Assembly: GCA_937863685.1 (NCBI GenBank)
Contig: CALMGM010000013.1
Coordinates: 61,826-125,825 of the forward strand
Length of the DNA stretch: 64,000 nt
Reading direction: 5' to 3'
From: an uncultured bacterium
Lineage (GTDB): Bacteria > Edwardsbacteria > AC1 > EtOH8
This document shows positions 1 through 9,481 of this stretch, piece by piece (the first letter of the stretch is position 1; each line of letters starts with the position of its first letter). Both the position numbers and the translations under genes were made by a program. The notes below the pieces were generated by a model. The model worked only from the letters and a program-made list of their open reading frames with translations. It did not search any database and had not been told where the DNA came from.

Positions 1-46
1 CAACCTTATTAATATTGCATTTTTAATACCAAGGCCGGTGATATCT
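1..46. other. Window edge, no gene visible
   Basis: This is the 46-base stretch downstream of the response regulator. On the minus strand an ATG overlaps the regulator stop codon (ATGA), but it runs only 13 codons to a TAA, so I do not call a gene. The next gene of the operon may begin beyond the window edge. Confidence 0.4.
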
Positions 47-445
47 TCATTTATGGCCATTGTTTTGGAATATTGCTTTGACCCGCTTCACCAGATCCGG
101 CGGGGAAAAAGGTTTGCAGATATACTCTATGGCATTCTCCTTGATGGCGGCCATGCGGTCGCCGGGATCTGTTTTAGCCGTCAGCATGGCAATGGGGATG
201 GTGGCCGAAAAATCCATGACCTTCAGGATCTTGATCAGCTCCATGCCGTCCAGCTCCGGCATCATGATATCCAGCAATATCAGGTCCGGCTTGGTATGGT
301 ACAGCATCTGCAGGGCTTCATGCCCCGAAAGAGCCGTTATCACCGTATAACCGGCCTCCTCCAGGACCATTTTAACCAGTCCCAATATATCCTCCTCGTC
401 ATCCACCGCTAAAATGACCGACTTGCCGGAAGCATCCGGAGACAT
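47..445 (-). CDS. Single-domain response regulator (CheY-like receiver)
   Basis: A stand-alone receiver domain of 132 residues with no output domain. The acidic pocket is D15-D16, the phospho-acceptor is D59 in the LLDIMMPELDG stretch, and the conserved switch Thr and Lys are T89 and K111 (KPF). A GGGGGAGGAG ribosome-binding site lies just before the ATG. It follows the histidine kinase gene by 18 bases, so the two are very likely a cognate pair. Lacking a DNA-binding or enzymatic domain, it probably acts by protein-protein contact or as a phosphorelay intermediate. The specific target is unknown. Confidence 0.93.
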   Translation of the reverse strand: MSPDASGKSVILAVDDEEDILGLVKMVLEEAGYTVITALSGHEALQMLYHTKPDLILLDIMMPELDGMELIKILKVMDFSATIPIAMLTAKTDPGDRMAAIKENAIEYICKPFSPPDLVKRVKAIFQNNGHK

Positions 446-463
446 CTCCTCCCCCTTCTTATA

Positions 464-1963
464 TTATTCCAATGGCAGATTGAAAACGAATTGGCTTCCC
501 TGGCCCGGGAGGCTGCTGACCTCTATGGCGCTGTGATGGGCATCCAGGATCGATTTGACTATGGCCAGACCCAGCCCCACCCCCCCGTATTTTCTGGTCG
601 AAGAGCCGTCCAGTTGGTGGAACCTCTCAAATATTCTGGGCACCGATTCCTGGGGTATCCCGACTCCGCTGTCCGACACCTCGATCCTGACCATCCCCGC
701 CCCGTCAGCCTGGGCCTTAAGTTTTATATGACCCCGGGGGGTGAATTTCAGGGCGTTCATGACCAGGTTGTCGATCACCTGCAGGATCCGGTCCCGGTCG
801 CCGATGACATTAAGCTTTTCGGGGGCTTCGATGACGATCTCCAGTTTCTTCTTGTCCAGCTCCGCCTGATAATTGGCGGCCGTCTCGTCCAAAAGCGCCC
901 GGATATCAAAAGGATGCTGCTCCACCGTAAAATGCCCTGATTCTATGGTGATAAAATCGAGCAGGTCCTTTATCTGTCTGGTCAGCCGCTTGATGTTCCT
1001 TCTCATCACTTCGATACCCTTGCGCTGGGTCTCGGTCAGGGGCCCCAACTTTTCCATGGCCAGATAATCAGCATAACCCGAAATGGTGGTCAGGGGGGTC
1101 TTGAGTTCATGCGAAACATTGGCTATAAAATTGCTCTTCAGCCGGTCCAACTCCATTAATTCGGCGTTGGCCTGGGACAGCCGGTCGTATGATTCGGACA
1201 GGGCCTCCAGGTTGTATTTAAGCTGTTTGGCCATGATGTTGAAATTATCGGCCAGGGAGCCGATCTCATCATCGGTTTTGACATTCACTTCTTTATCGAG
1301 CTTTCCGGCCCCGATATCCCGGGCGGCGATGGTGAGCTGGCTTATGGGATCGGTGATGCTTCGGGCCATGAAATAAGCCATGACACTTCCCAGCAGGACG
1401 AACAATAATCCGGTTATCAAAACCTGGCTCAAACTGCTTTGGATCAGATATCCCAGGGCCGCGAAAGAGCCAACGAATCTTACCGATAATCTGTGTCGCC
1501 CCCATTCTTCGATATAGGGCATGACCACCGAAATGGCTTCCCTGTTATCGGCGGTGTTGATTATTTTATAACTCAGATCCAGCCTTTTCACCCTCTCCAT
1601 AAGGCCGGGTTCGTAAAATTCCGGTTTCCTGTGGGTGGATGAATATTCAATATCCATTTGACGGGAATCGAATTTAACTTCGCCGTTGACGTCAATTATC
1701 TGGATTTCGGTGATATTGCCGTTCATCCTCAGAAAATTGGCCAGAATGCCCCTGAATTTGAAATAACCGGAGGTATAATAAATATAATAGCTCTGACAGA
1801 TGGGGGCCACGGTCAGCTGGGCAAAGGCAATGACCCCGTCCTGTATCTCGTTTTTCAGCTGCTCCCGCCTGGTCAGCACTGAAACCAGCGAATACACTGT
1901 GATAATTATTATCACCAGCAGGCTGGCGGCAATGGCCAGTTTTATTTTAAGGCTTTTAAACAT
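464..1963 (-). CDS. Membrane sensor histidine kinase with HAMP domain
   Basis: A 499-residue PhoR/ResE-type kinase. The first membrane helix is at about 8-30, an extracytoplasmic sensor region at about 31-178, and the second membrane helix at about 179-200. A HAMP domain follows at about 201-254, then a HisKA domain with phospho-acceptor H285 in the SHELKTP motif. The ATPase domain has an N box around N399-N403, G1 DSGVGIP at 431-437, an F box FERF at 445-448 and G2 GVGLGLAIV at 461-469. All catalytic boxes look intact. AGGA precedes the ATG by about eight bases. It sits 30 bases after a periplasmic-type binding lipoprotein gene and 18 bases before the receiver gene, which suggests that the upstream binding proteins present its signal. 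Confidence 0.95.
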   Translation of the reverse strand: MFKSLKIKLAIAASLLVIIIITVYSLVSVLTRREQLKNEIQDGVIAFAQLTVAPICQSYYIYYTSGYFKFRGILANFLRMNGNITEIQIIDVNGEVKFDSRQMDIEYSSTHRKPEFYEPGLMERVKRLDLSYKIINTADNREAISVVMPYIEEWGRHRLSVRFVGSFAALGYLIQSSLSQVLITGLLFVLLGSVMAYFMARSITDPISQLTIAARDIGAGKLDKEVNVKTDDEIGSLADNFNIMAKQLKYNLEALSESYDRLSQANAELMELDRLKSNFIANVSHELKTPLTTISGYADYLAMEKLGPLTETQRKGIEVMRRNIKRLTRQIKDLLDFITIESGHFTVEQHPFDIRALLDETAANYQAELDKKKLEIVIEAPEKLNVIGDRDRILQVIDNLVMNALKFTPRGHIKLKAQADGAGMVRIEVSDSGVGIPQESVPRIFERFHQLDGSSTRKYGGVGLGLAIVKSILDAHHSAIEVSSLPGQGSQFVFNLPLE

Positions 1964-1993
1964 TATATATCCTGATGCCGATAGGCGATCGCC

Positions 1994-3469
1994 TTATAAT
2001 TTATAATATATTTCGTACACTTTGATCCTTCCGTCCTGACGGGGCAGGAAAACGATGTTTCGGTCCAGACCATATATCCGGTTCCTGGCAAAGATGGGAA
2101 TAAAGGGATAGTCCGACATGGCCAGTTCCATGGCCTGTTTTAAAAACTCTATCCTCTCTTTGTTGTCCAGCACTTGGTTGCTTTTCTCTATCACCGAGTC
2201 CAGCTTCCGATTGCTGTAGTTTCCCCAGTTGGCGCTGCCGTAATTCTTGTCATCGCTGGTGTGCAGACAGGCATCGAAAAGATCCGACGCGTCGCCCGAA
2301 CTGCAGGACCATCCCACCAGGAAAAACGGGATCTGACACTGATAAAGCCGGTTGGAAAAATCCGGCCAGTCAAGCCCGGTCAGGGAAACCTTGATGCCGA
2401 TCTTGCCCAGCTGCTTGGCCAGAATATCCCCGGTGGTGGCCGCCGCCGTTTTGGACATCTCCAGAGACACTTTGAAGCCGCCGGGATAACCGGCCTCTGT
2501 AAGCAATTTTCTGGCCCTGACCAGGTCTGGCCTTTTCGGGGTTATGGCCGGATTATATCCCACGATGTAAGGGGAGACAAGCTGATCTATCGGCAGGGCA
2601 TCCCAGCCTGAAGCCCTTATTGCCTCATCGGGATCTATCGCCCAATAGATCGCCTCCCGCACTTTACGGACCGTTAACGGCCCTTTACCGGTAAAATTAA
2701 TGCCCAGCATGCTGACCCCCAGGCCGGGGCTGTTGACAAAATTGACTTTAGGGTTGGTGCGGTTTTGGTCGGCCTTGTTCTTGTCGACATCGCGAATCAA
2801 TTGCACCTTGCCGTCAAGCAAAGCCTGCAAGCGGTCTTGTTCCCCGGGGATGATCTTGAATATGGCTCTTTTGATCGTCGGGCGACTCTTCCAGTATTTT
2901 TCGTTGGCCTTCAACTCTATCTGGCCGCCGGCCTGATATTTTACAAAATGGTATGGCCCGGTCCCGACCGGTGTGGTGACCGGGTCCGCGGTGCCTTCCG
3001 GCATGATGGCGATAAAGGTAAGTTTATTCAGCAGGATCGGCGAGGGCTTGCTGGTCTTTATTTCCACCGTCATTTCATCAATTACGGTGATGCTTTGAAG
3101 TGTTGACAGGTAATGACAAACCTTGCCCAGCCTGGCCCTTTCCAGGCTGTATTTGACATCTTTCGCGGTAAGCTGGCGGTCATCATGGAAGAACACGTTG
3201 GGTCTAAGGAAGAACCTCCAGGTGAGATCATCAGGATTTTCCCAGCTGATGGCCAGGGCTGGCTCCACTTTCATGTCCCGGTCGAAGCTGACCAAAGCGT
3301 CATAGATATTGCTGAGTATCGAATGAGCTATACTGTCGTCGTGCAGGTAGGGGTCAAGGGTTATAAGTTCGTCCTCCATGGCCAGGGTCAGCAATCCGCC
3401 GTTGTTGTTGTTCCTGGCACAGGAACATATTATGACTGTCAGAAAAATTGCCGTTATTTTTTTGAACAT
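1994..3469 (-). CDS. Peptide/solute ABC-type binding lipoprotein (SBP family 5)
   Basis: A 491-residue extracytoplasmic solute-binding protein of the DppA/OppA family (SBP_bac_5). The N terminus is a lipoprotein signal with lipobox I-C-S-C and lipidated C17. The family pattern is visible: an early TLDPYLHDD-type segment, a TVEIKTSKP-like stretch in domain I, and a GTGPY segment near residue 170. The gene lies 20 bases after a paralogous binding protein, and no permease or ATPase genes are nearby. It may borrow a transporter encoded elsewhere or serve as a ligand receptor for the adjacent kinase; the second idea is inference. The substrate cannot be read from sequence. Confidence 0.9.
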   Translation of the reverse strand: MFKKITAIFLTVIICSCARNNNNGGLLTLAMEDELITLDPYLHDDSIAHSILSNIYDALVSFDRDMKVEPALAISWENPDDLTWRFFLRPNVFFHDDRQLTAKDVKYSLERARLGKVCHYLSTLQSITVIDEMTVEIKTSKPSPILLNKLTFIAIMPEGTADPVTTPVGTGPYHFVKYQAGGQIELKANEKYWKSRPTIKRAIFKIIPGEQDRLQALLDGKVQLIRDVDKNKADQNRTNPKVNFVNSPGLGVSMLGINFTGKGPLTVRKVREAIYWAIDPDEAIRASGWDALPIDQLVSPYIVGYNPAITPKRPDLVRARKLLTEAGYPGGFKVSLEMSKTAAATTGDILAKQLGKIGIKVSLTGLDWPDFSNRLYQCQIPFFLVGWSCSSGDASDLFDACLHTSDDKNYGSANWGNYSNRKLDSVIEKSNQVLDNKERIEFLKQAMELAMSDYPFIPIFARNRIYGLDRNIVFLPRQDGRIKVYEIYYKL

Positions 3470-3489
3470 CGGTTTAACCCCCTCAAATT

Positions 3490-4974
3490 TTATTTTCCAG
3501 GACTAATCTCTTTGACCAGCATCACCGATACTGTCTTCTGCCGCCATGTCAGGCCCCGGCGCAGCCCGTAGCTGCTGTCTCTGATGTACAGGGGAATGAA
3601 AGGAAGGTCTTTTGTGGTTATCCAGATGGCTTCTTGAAGCAGTTGTTTGCGCAATAAGGGGTCAAATTCGCGGTCTGCTTTCTCCAGGATTTTATCCAGG
3701 TTTCTATTTGAATAGCCGGACAGATTGCGGATGCCGAAATATTTGAGGTCGCTTTTGGAATGAACCATATCGTTCAATATCTCGCCGGCATCCCCGAAAC
3801 TGTAGGCAAACCCCATCAGGTAAAATTGGGCCTGGCCGCTCTCTATGGAATTATATAATTCCCTCCAGGGAAGAGTGTCTACCGTCAGTTTGATGCCTAT
3901 CGGCTCCAGGAAGTCCGCCAGGATCTGGCCCTCGAACCAGGCTGCGGTCGATACTTTTATGGTCAGCTCGATGGGAACAGATGCCTTCAAGGGGCCAATG
4001 ATCTGGCGGGCTTTTTCGATATTCTGCTCAATTTCGGGGAGGCCCGGATCATAGCCGAATATGGACTGGGTTGCTATCTGGTTGGCCGGAACGGCAAATC
4101 CTTGGCAGGCTTTGGCGACCATCTCCCGGCGGTTTATGGCCAGCGAGATCGCCTGACGCAGGCGGACATCGGAAAGGGGATTCTCCTTGAATTTGCCGGA
4201 GGTTTTCACTCCCAGGACGGTGATGGTGGCGCCGGGCTTGGTCACTAGGCTTACCCTGTCATTGCCGGACAGCCTGGTGCGGTAATTTTCCATGACATTG
4301 GCGTCGATATCCATCTTGCCTCTCAGCAGTTTCTCCACCCTCAGGGAATCCTCCTTGATTATATGGAATTCCACTTTGTTGAAGAACGGCTCCTCCCCCC
4401 AATAATCCTTGAACTTATCCAGATACAGGATGTCCTGGCCGTTGAATTCAGCAATGGAATAGGGGCCGGTACCTACCGGCTGTCCGGCCGGATCGGATTG
4501 AGCGGGGGTGATGTATATCATGGTCAGGGTGTTTATCAGGTTGGGCCGCGGTTTGGCGGTAAATATCTCAATGGTCAGGCTGTCCACTTTTTTTATGCTG
4601 TCGATCCCGGCCAGCATGCTTTTAAAGACCGATGCCTGGTGGTTCCCCGCCCGGTCCAGGCTGTAGATGACATCCTCCGCTGACAGGGATTTCCCGTTAT
4701 GGAATTTCACCCCCGGCCTGATATAAAAACGCCAGGACCGGTCGTTGACGTTACTGTATCCGGTGCACAGTATCGGCACAAACTGCATGTCAACGTCGAA
4801 CGATACCAAGGTTTCGTAGACATTGCCCAAGACCTCCATTGTGACCACCTCGTCCTGGGTATGGGGATCGAAGCTGATCAACCCTTCGCTGATGGCGATC
4901 CGCAGAGGCTGCTGCTTCGGGCCGCTGCATGAAAGCAAGGCCAGCAAGGAAAATGCCAGGATGATCTTTTTCAT
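3490..4974 (-). CDS. Peptide/solute ABC-type binding lipoprotein (SBP family 5), second copy
   Basis: A 494-residue paralogue of the next gene, with a lipoprotein signal ending in lipobox L-L-S-C (C16) and the same SBP_bac_5 architecture (SFDPHTQDE near the N terminus, GTGPY in the middle). An AAGGAG ribosome-binding site is placed six bases before the ATG. The lipoamide dehydrogenase gene ends 15 bases upstream, so it belongs to the same transcript. The two copies are clearly diverged, which points to different ligands or an old duplication. There are no transporter subunits in the window. Confidence 0.9.
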   Translation of the reverse strand: MKKIILAFSLLALLSCSGPKQQPLRIAISEGLISFDPHTQDEVVTMEVLGNVYETLVSFDVDMQFVPILCTGYSNVNDRSWRFYIRPGVKFHNGKSLSAEDVIYSLDRAGNHQASVFKSMLAGIDSIKKVDSLTIEIFTAKPRPNLINTLTMIYITPAQSDPAGQPVGTGPYSIAEFNGQDILYLDKFKDYWGEEPFFNKVEFHIIKEDSLRVEKLLRGKMDIDANVMENYRTRLSGNDRVSLVTKPGATITVLGVKTSGKFKENPLSDVRLRQAISLAINRREMVAKACQGFAVPANQIATQSIFGYDPGLPEIEQNIEKARQIIGPLKASVPIELTIKVSTAAWFEGQILADFLEPIGIKLTVDTLPWRELYNSIESGQAQFYLMGFAYSFGDAGEILNDMVHSKSDLKYFGIRNLSGYSNRNLDKILEKADREFDPLLRKQLLQEAIWITTKDLPFIPLYIRDSSYGLRRGLTWRQKTVSVMLVKEISPGK

Positions 4975-4989
4975 GGGGCTCCTTTATCT

Positions 4990-6372
4990 TCAGGACAGAT
5001 GAAGCGCCCGGCCCAGCGCATTGAGCGCCGCTTCCTGCATTGATTCATGCAGAGTGGGATGGGAATGTATGGTTTGGATCATATCCTCAAGTTTGAGCCT
5101 GCTTGATACGGCCAGCGAGGCCTCGGAGATCAGCTCGGTTGCCTGGGGCCCTGCAATGACACATCCTAAAAGTTGGTGGCTCTCTTTATCAGCCAGGACC
5201 TTGACGAAACCCTCCAGTTCCCCTATGCAGCTGGCCTTGCCGCTGGCCGAGAAGGGAAATTTGCCTGTCATGATTTTTTCAGATTTTGCCTCAGATGCCG
5301 ATATTCCGACCGAAGCTATCTCCGGATGGGTGTAGACGCAGCGGGGTACGGCATGATATTCCATGACCACCTCATGCCCCAGCATATTCTCGATCGCGAT
5401 CTCCGCTTCGCGGGAGGCCACGTGGGCCAGCAGCCACCCGCCGATGCAGTCCCCGGTCGCATAGATGCCGGAGATATTCGTCTCCATTTTGTCGTTGACC
5501 TTGATGTATCCCTTTTCGAGGATAATCCCGGCCTCCTCCAGCCCCAGGCCCTGAGTTGATGCCTTGCGGCCGACCGATACCAGCACCTTGTTCACTTCGA
5601 TGATTGCTTTAGTGCCGTCCTTTTCGGTTATTTCTGCGTTAAGCCGATCACCGTTCTGAGTCAGGCGGTCCACCTTGGAATCAAGAATTATCCCCACCCC
5701 TTTTTTGGTCAGCGATTTTTTCAGGAGGTCGGCCGCTTCCGGATCTTCGCCGGGAACGAGCTGTGACATCATCTCGACGATGGTCACCTTTGAGCCAAAG
5801 GTGCTATACACCTCGGCCATCTCACAGCCGATCACCCCGCCCCCGATGATCAGCAGGTTTTTCGGGACCGCATCCAGGACCAGGGCTCCGGTGCTGTCCA
5901 GAACCCCGGGCAGGTCGATGCCGGGGATGGGCGGGATCACCGGCTGGGAGCCGGTGGCTATCAGCAGTTTGTCGTAGGAAATCTCTGTAAGCCGTCCTTC
6001 GGATTCGACCGTTATCTTCCCATTGCCGGAAAGCCGCGCCTGGCCCCTTATGACCTCCACCTGCTTTGCCTTCAGGAGCATGCCCACCCCGGCAGTGGCT
6101 TTTTTAACCACCCGGTCCTTCCGTTTTTGGATGTCGGTCCAGTTGAAACCGACGTTATCAGTCTTGACCCCGAACTGCCCGGCGCCCTTGATCTGCTGCA
6201 AGACGGAGGCCGACGCCAGCAGGGCCTTGGTGGGGATGCAGCCCACGTTAAGGCAGGTCCCGCCCAAGGTATCTTTCTCGATTACGGTGACCCGAGCCCC
6301 AAGCTGAGCCGCCCTGATGGCCCCCACATATCCCGCCGGGCCTCCGCCGATGATGACGATATGCTGATCCAT
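4990..6372 (-). CDS. lpdA: Dihydrolipoamide dehydrogenase (E3)
   Basis: A 460-residue flavoprotein disulfide reductase that reoxidises dihydrolipoamide with NAD+. It shows the FAD-binding GGGPAG at 9-14, the redox-active disulfide C40/C45 in GGTCLNVGCIP, a second nucleotide-binding GGGVIGCE motif, and the C-terminal active-site base pattern HxHPTxxE (H438, E443). The open frame continues upstream through the rex gene, but the family start and an AAGGA site support the ATG at 6372, 20 bases after the rex stop. No E1 or E2 subunit is nearby, so the 2-oxoacid or glycine-cleavage partner must be encoded elsewhere. Placement right after rex suggests control by the NADH/NAD+ ratio. Confidence 0.96.
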   Translation of the reverse strand: MDQHIVIIGGGPAGYVGAIRAAQLGARVTVIEKDTLGGTCLNVGCIPTKALLASASVLQQIKGAGQFGVKTDNVGFNWTDIQKRKDRVVKKATAGVGMLLKAKQVEVIRGQARLSGNGKITVESEGRLTEISYDKLLIATGSQPVIPPIPGIDLPGVLDSTGALVLDAVPKNLLIIGGGVIGCEMAEVYSTFGSKVTIVEMMSQLVPGEDPEAADLLKKSLTKKGVGIILDSKVDRLTQNGDRLNAEITEKDGTKAIIEVNKVLVSVGRKASTQGLGLEEAGIILEKGYIKVNDKMETNISGIYATGDCIGGWLLAHVASREAEIAIENMLGHEVVMEYHAVPRCVYTHPEIASVGISASEAKSEKIMTGKFPFSASGKASCIGELEGFVKVLADKESHQLLGCVIAGPQATELISEASLAVSSRLKLEDMIQTIHSHPTLHESMQEAALNALGRALHLS

Positions 6373-6392
6373 TTGAAGCAAAATCCTTTTAT

Positions 6393-7025
6393 TTAATTGT
6401 TTGTGAGCGCATAACTCAGGAATTCCAGATCCAGTCCCAGATTTACCCTCCGCAGAGCGATCCCCTTGGGAATTGATACCTGACTGGAGGGAAAGAACAG
6501 GATGGCTTTGACCCCGGCGGCAGTAAGCCTGTCGACCGCCGCCTGGGCAGCCTGGGGCGGCACGGCTATGATGCCTATCTGGATCTTTTTCTGGCTGACG
6601 GTCTGTTCGATCTGGTCCATCGGTTGAATGATCATTCCCGGTTTGAGCGCCTGGCCCGCCTTTTTGGGATCGGAATCGAACACCGCCACGATGTTGAAGC
6701 CCCGCTGCTTGAATTCCTGATAGCGGTACATGGCCAGGCCGATATTGCCGGCCCCCACCAGACACATATTCCAGCTGCGGTCCAGGCCTAAAATGGCGCC
6801 CAGTTTTTCCATAAGGCGGGCAACACTGTATCCCCGGCCCCGGCGGCCGAAGGCCCCGAAATAGGAAAGGTCCTTCCTCACCTGAAACGGCTCCAGGCCG
6901 TATACCGTGGCGATCTCCCGGGACGATATGGTCTCCACCCCCAGTTCTTTCAGCGTGGCCAGATGGTGGAAGTACAGGGACAGTCGGCGGATGGCCGATT
7001 CCGGGATCTTATTTTGAGTCTTCAT
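6393..7025 (-). CDS. rex: Redox-sensing transcriptional repressor Rex
   Basis: A 210-residue NADH-responsive repressor. The N-terminal winged helix spans about residues 10-75 and contains SSREIA, the recognition segment QVRKDLSYFG and the GRRGRGY wing. A Rossmann domain follows with GAGNIG at about 91-96, then the C-terminal helix that swaps between subunits. An in-frame TTG lies immediately before the ATG; I prefer the ATG at 7025. The gene overlaps the end of the FAD oxidase gene by 17 bases and precedes lpdA by 20, so it is co-transcribed with two redox enzymes. Autoregulation is plausible, but I did not find a canonical TTGTGAA-N4-TTCACAA operator near the operon start. Confidence 0.95.
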   Translation of the reverse strand: MKTQNKIPESAIRRLSLYFHHLATLKELGVETISSREIATVYGLEPFQVRKDLSYFGAFGRRGRGYSVARLMEKLGAILGLDRSWNMCLVGAGNIGLAMYRYQEFKQRGFNIVAVFDSDPKKAGQALKPGMIIQPMDQIEQTVSQKKIQIGIIAVPPQAAQAAVDRLTAAGVKAILFFPSSQVSIPKGIALRRVNLGLDLEFLSYALTNN

Positions 7026-8427
7026 CAAATATCTTCCCCGGGTTCAGTATATGATTGGGGTCCAGGCTTATTTTAATATCTTTCATGACCATTATGGCCG
7101 GAGCATCCACCGCCAGCGGCAGGTATTTCTTCTTGACATAGCCTATGCCGTGCTCCCCGGAGATGGTGCCGCCCAGCGCCATCACTTCGCGGAACAGCTC
7201 ATCCAGCAGGGAGGGAAGCATCCGCTCCCAAACCTCCGGCGCCATCCCCTGTTTCATTACGTTGACATGGACATTGCCGTCGCCGATGTGGCCGTAGGAG
7301 ATGACCTCCACCCCGTGCTTTTCCGACAGCCCCTTGAGCTTCCGGAACAGCTCCGGGATGGCCGCCTTGGGCACCACCACATCCTCGCGTTCCCGCACCG
7401 GGCTCATCTGGGTCAGGGCATCGGCCATGCAGCGCCGCATCTCCCATATCCGTTCGCGCGAAGGCCGGTCCTCGGCCACCAGCACGTCCAGCGCCCCGAA
7501 GTCCGAGACGATCCGGCCTATCTTTTCGTAATCGGCGGTCAGTGCGGCGCGATCGTCGCCGTCCAGCTGCACCAGCAGATGGGCCTCGGCCTCCCGGAAC
7601 GGCGCCCGCTTTTCCAAAAATCTCTCGGCAGCCATCACTGCCTTCTGCTCCATGAACTCCATGGTGGCCGGGATGATCCGGCCCTTGATCACCGCGGTGC
7701 AGGCCCGTACGGCGTCATCTATCGAGGAGAAGGGGATCATCAGGTCCACCGCCAGCGGCGGTTTGGGCAGCAGGCGGAGGGTGATCTCGGTGATCACCGC
7801 CAGGGTGCCTTCCGACCCGCAGATCAGGTGCATCAGGTCGTAGCCCGAGACGTTCTTGATGGTCTTGCCCCCCAGCCGCGAGACCTGGCCGTTGGGCCAG
7901 ACCGCCTCCAGCCCGCACAGGTAATGCCGGGTGACCCCGTACTTGAAGGCCCTGGGGCCGCCGGCGTTCTCGGCGATGTTGCCCCCGATGGAGCAGGAAT
8001 CCAAACTGGCCGGGTCCGGCGGGTAGAACAACCCTTTGTCCTCGACCTCTTTCTGCAATTGTCCGGTGATAACCGCCGGCTGGGTGACCACCATCAGGTT
8101 CTCTTCGTCTATCTCCAGGATCTTGTCAAATCTCTCCAATGACAGCAGGATGCCACCGCACACCGGCAGAGCGCCCCCGGACAGCCCGGTGCCGGCCCCC
8201 CGGGGGGTAATTGGGATCTTTTCGGCATTAGCTAATTTAATTATGGCCGATACCTCGGCGGTATCGGCCGGCTTGACCACCACCGCCGGCATGAATTTGT
8301 GATGTAGGGTCTCGTCGTGGGAATATGGTTCCTTGTCTTCTTCCAGCGTAATTATAAATTTTTGCCCGACGATAGTTTTTAGGCTATCCAGTATTTCATT
8401 TTGTATTTTTTTATATTGATTGCTCAT
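7009..8427 (-). CDS. FAD-binding oxidase of the GlcD / D-lactate dehydrogenase family
   Basis: A 472-residue flavoprotein of the vanillyl-alcohol-oxidase fold that oxidises a 2-hydroxyacid such as glycolate or D-lactate. The PP-loop RGAGTGLSGG is at 76-85, followed by PPDPAS at 136-141 and a GGNIAENAGG segment. The FAD-oxidase C-terminal domain carries HIGDGNVHVN and SGEHGIG (423-429), both typical of GlcD. The start overlaps the preceding TPR gene by 17 bases and the end overlaps rex. There is no GlcE/GlcF or Fe-S partner beside it, so it could be a single-subunit D-lactate or 2-hydroxyglutarate dehydrogenase; the substrate is not determined. Confidence 0.9.
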   Translation of the reverse strand: MSNQYKKIQNEILDSLKTIVGQKFIITLEEDKEPYSHDETLHHKFMPAVVVKPADTAEVSAIIKLANAEKIPITPRGAGTGLSGGALPVCGGILLSLERFDKILEIDEENLMVVTQPAVITGQLQKEVEDKGLFYPPDPASLDSCSIGGNIAENAGGPRAFKYGVTRHYLCGLEAVWPNGQVSRLGGKTIKNVSGYDLMHLICGSEGTLAVITEITLRLLPKPPLAVDLMIPFSSIDDAVRACTAVIKGRIIPATMEFMEQKAVMAAERFLEKRAPFREAEAHLLVQLDGDDRAALTADYEKIGRIVSDFGALDVLVAEDRPSRERIWEMRRCMADALTQMSPVREREDVVVPKAAIPELFRKLKGLSEKHGVEVISYGHIGDGNVHVNVMKQGMAPEVWERMLPSLLDELFREVMALGGTISGEHGIGYVKKKYLPLAVDAPAIMVMKDIKISLDPNHILNPGKIFDEDSK

Positions 8428-9472
8428 TTTCTCTTTTTAATCTTTCTAACAACTCTTGCGCTTCGCCTTTTTGTCGTTCATTTGCCGTTTCCAACGCCAT
8501 TACCTGAGTAATATGGTCTATGCATTTTGCAACCATCCCCTTGCTGTGCCGCATCTGAAAGCAGGCTTTAATGATGCCTGTCAAGCTGCTGGCAAAATAA
8601 CTTCTCAGATTTAATTTCTGTTTTAGGACAATACTGCTTTCAAAATATTCCAAGGCTTTGCCGTATTCCTCTTTATGATAAAACAATTCCCCCAGATTTG
8701 TCATTGCCATCGCTTCGCCAGCGCCGTCACCATAACGTTTGAAAAGTTTCATGGCATTATAAGTGTACTTTTCCCCCGCGTCCAACCGACCGATCTCCAG
8801 ATAGACCATGCCTAAATTAAATATGGAGGACGAAATATTGCTCAGCTCGCATATTTTCTCTCTGATCGCCTGTGATTTATTGAAGCAGTCGATAGCAGCC
8901 TCGTACTGTTCCATATCCTTATAAACCAACCCCAAATTGTTGTAGCATCCTGCCATCAAACTTTGGTTATTTATTTGAACGGCCATTTCCAATGCCTGCA
9001 AAAGCCCCTTTCTTGCATCATCAATATTCCCCGATCGCCATAAAATCAATCCCTTGGTGCTTAAACATGAAGCCTCCTTGTTCAAGGCCCCTTCTTTTCG
9101 ATAAGTTTCTATAGCCTGATCAATTTCTTCTATGGCGCGGGGATAATATCCCTGCATTCTATATACCTGGGCTAAGCATTGGTGATTATATGCTGAATAA
9201 CTTTTGTCGTATTCCTCTTTGATCAATTCACGTGAGCATTCTAAAACCTCGCGGCTTTTGCTGTAATCTCCCATCAGTATTAAGCGGTAAGCTTTAGAAT
9301 TCAACGCTTGTATCCGGATATGGTCATCTTTAAATCTTTCACCTATCGCTATCAAATCATCGAAATTTTTCACCGCCACTTTATAATGCTCTACCATAGT
9401 GAGGACCTCCCCGCGATTTTGATATAAGCGATAGAGGCACTCCTTTATATCGCGTCCGACTCCCTTAATCAT
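8411..9472 (-). CDS. Tetratricopeptide repeat protein
   Basis: A 353-residue protein made almost wholly of TPR helices, about seven to eight repeats (for example the units beginning YYPRAIEEIDQAIETYR, NQSLMAGCYNNLGLVYK and AMAMTNLGELFYHKEEYG). There is no signal peptide or membrane segment, so it is probably a cytoplasmic scaffold. An AGGA site overlaps the asparaginase stop seven bases before the ATG, so this start is functional and the gene is not simply a broken fragment. It resembles the TPR half of larger kinase-TPR or ATPase-TPR regulators, and loss of an N-terminal effector domain is possible. Base composition looks more A+T-rich than its neighbours. Confidence 0.82.
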   Translation of the reverse strand: MIKGVGRDIKECLYRLYQNRGEVLTMVEHYKVAVKNFDDLIAIGERFKDDHIRIQALNSKAYRLILMGDYSKSREVLECSRELIKEEYDKSYSAYNHQCLAQVYRMQGYYPRAIEEIDQAIETYRKEGALNKEASCLSTKGLILWRSGNIDDARKGLLQALEMAVQINNQSLMAGCYNNLGLVYKDMEQYEAAIDCFNKSQAIREKICELSNISSSIFNLGMVYLEIGRLDAGEKYTYNAMKLFKRYGDGAGEAMAMTNLGELFYHKEEYGKALEYFESSIVLKQKLNLRSYFASSLTGIIKACFQMRHSKGMVAKCIDHITQVMALETANERQKGEAQELLERLKRENEQSI

Positions 9473-9481
9473 ACTTTTATC

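Noticed and set aside
6373..6765. Longer lpdA frame reaching into rex
   Set aside because: The upstream part is the out-of-frame reading of rex; the FAD motif and ribosome-binding site fix the start at 6372.
8411..9472. Truncated pseudogene of a larger TPR regulator
   Set aside because: It has its own AGGA ribosome-binding site and fits tightly in the operon, so it is kept as an intact gene.
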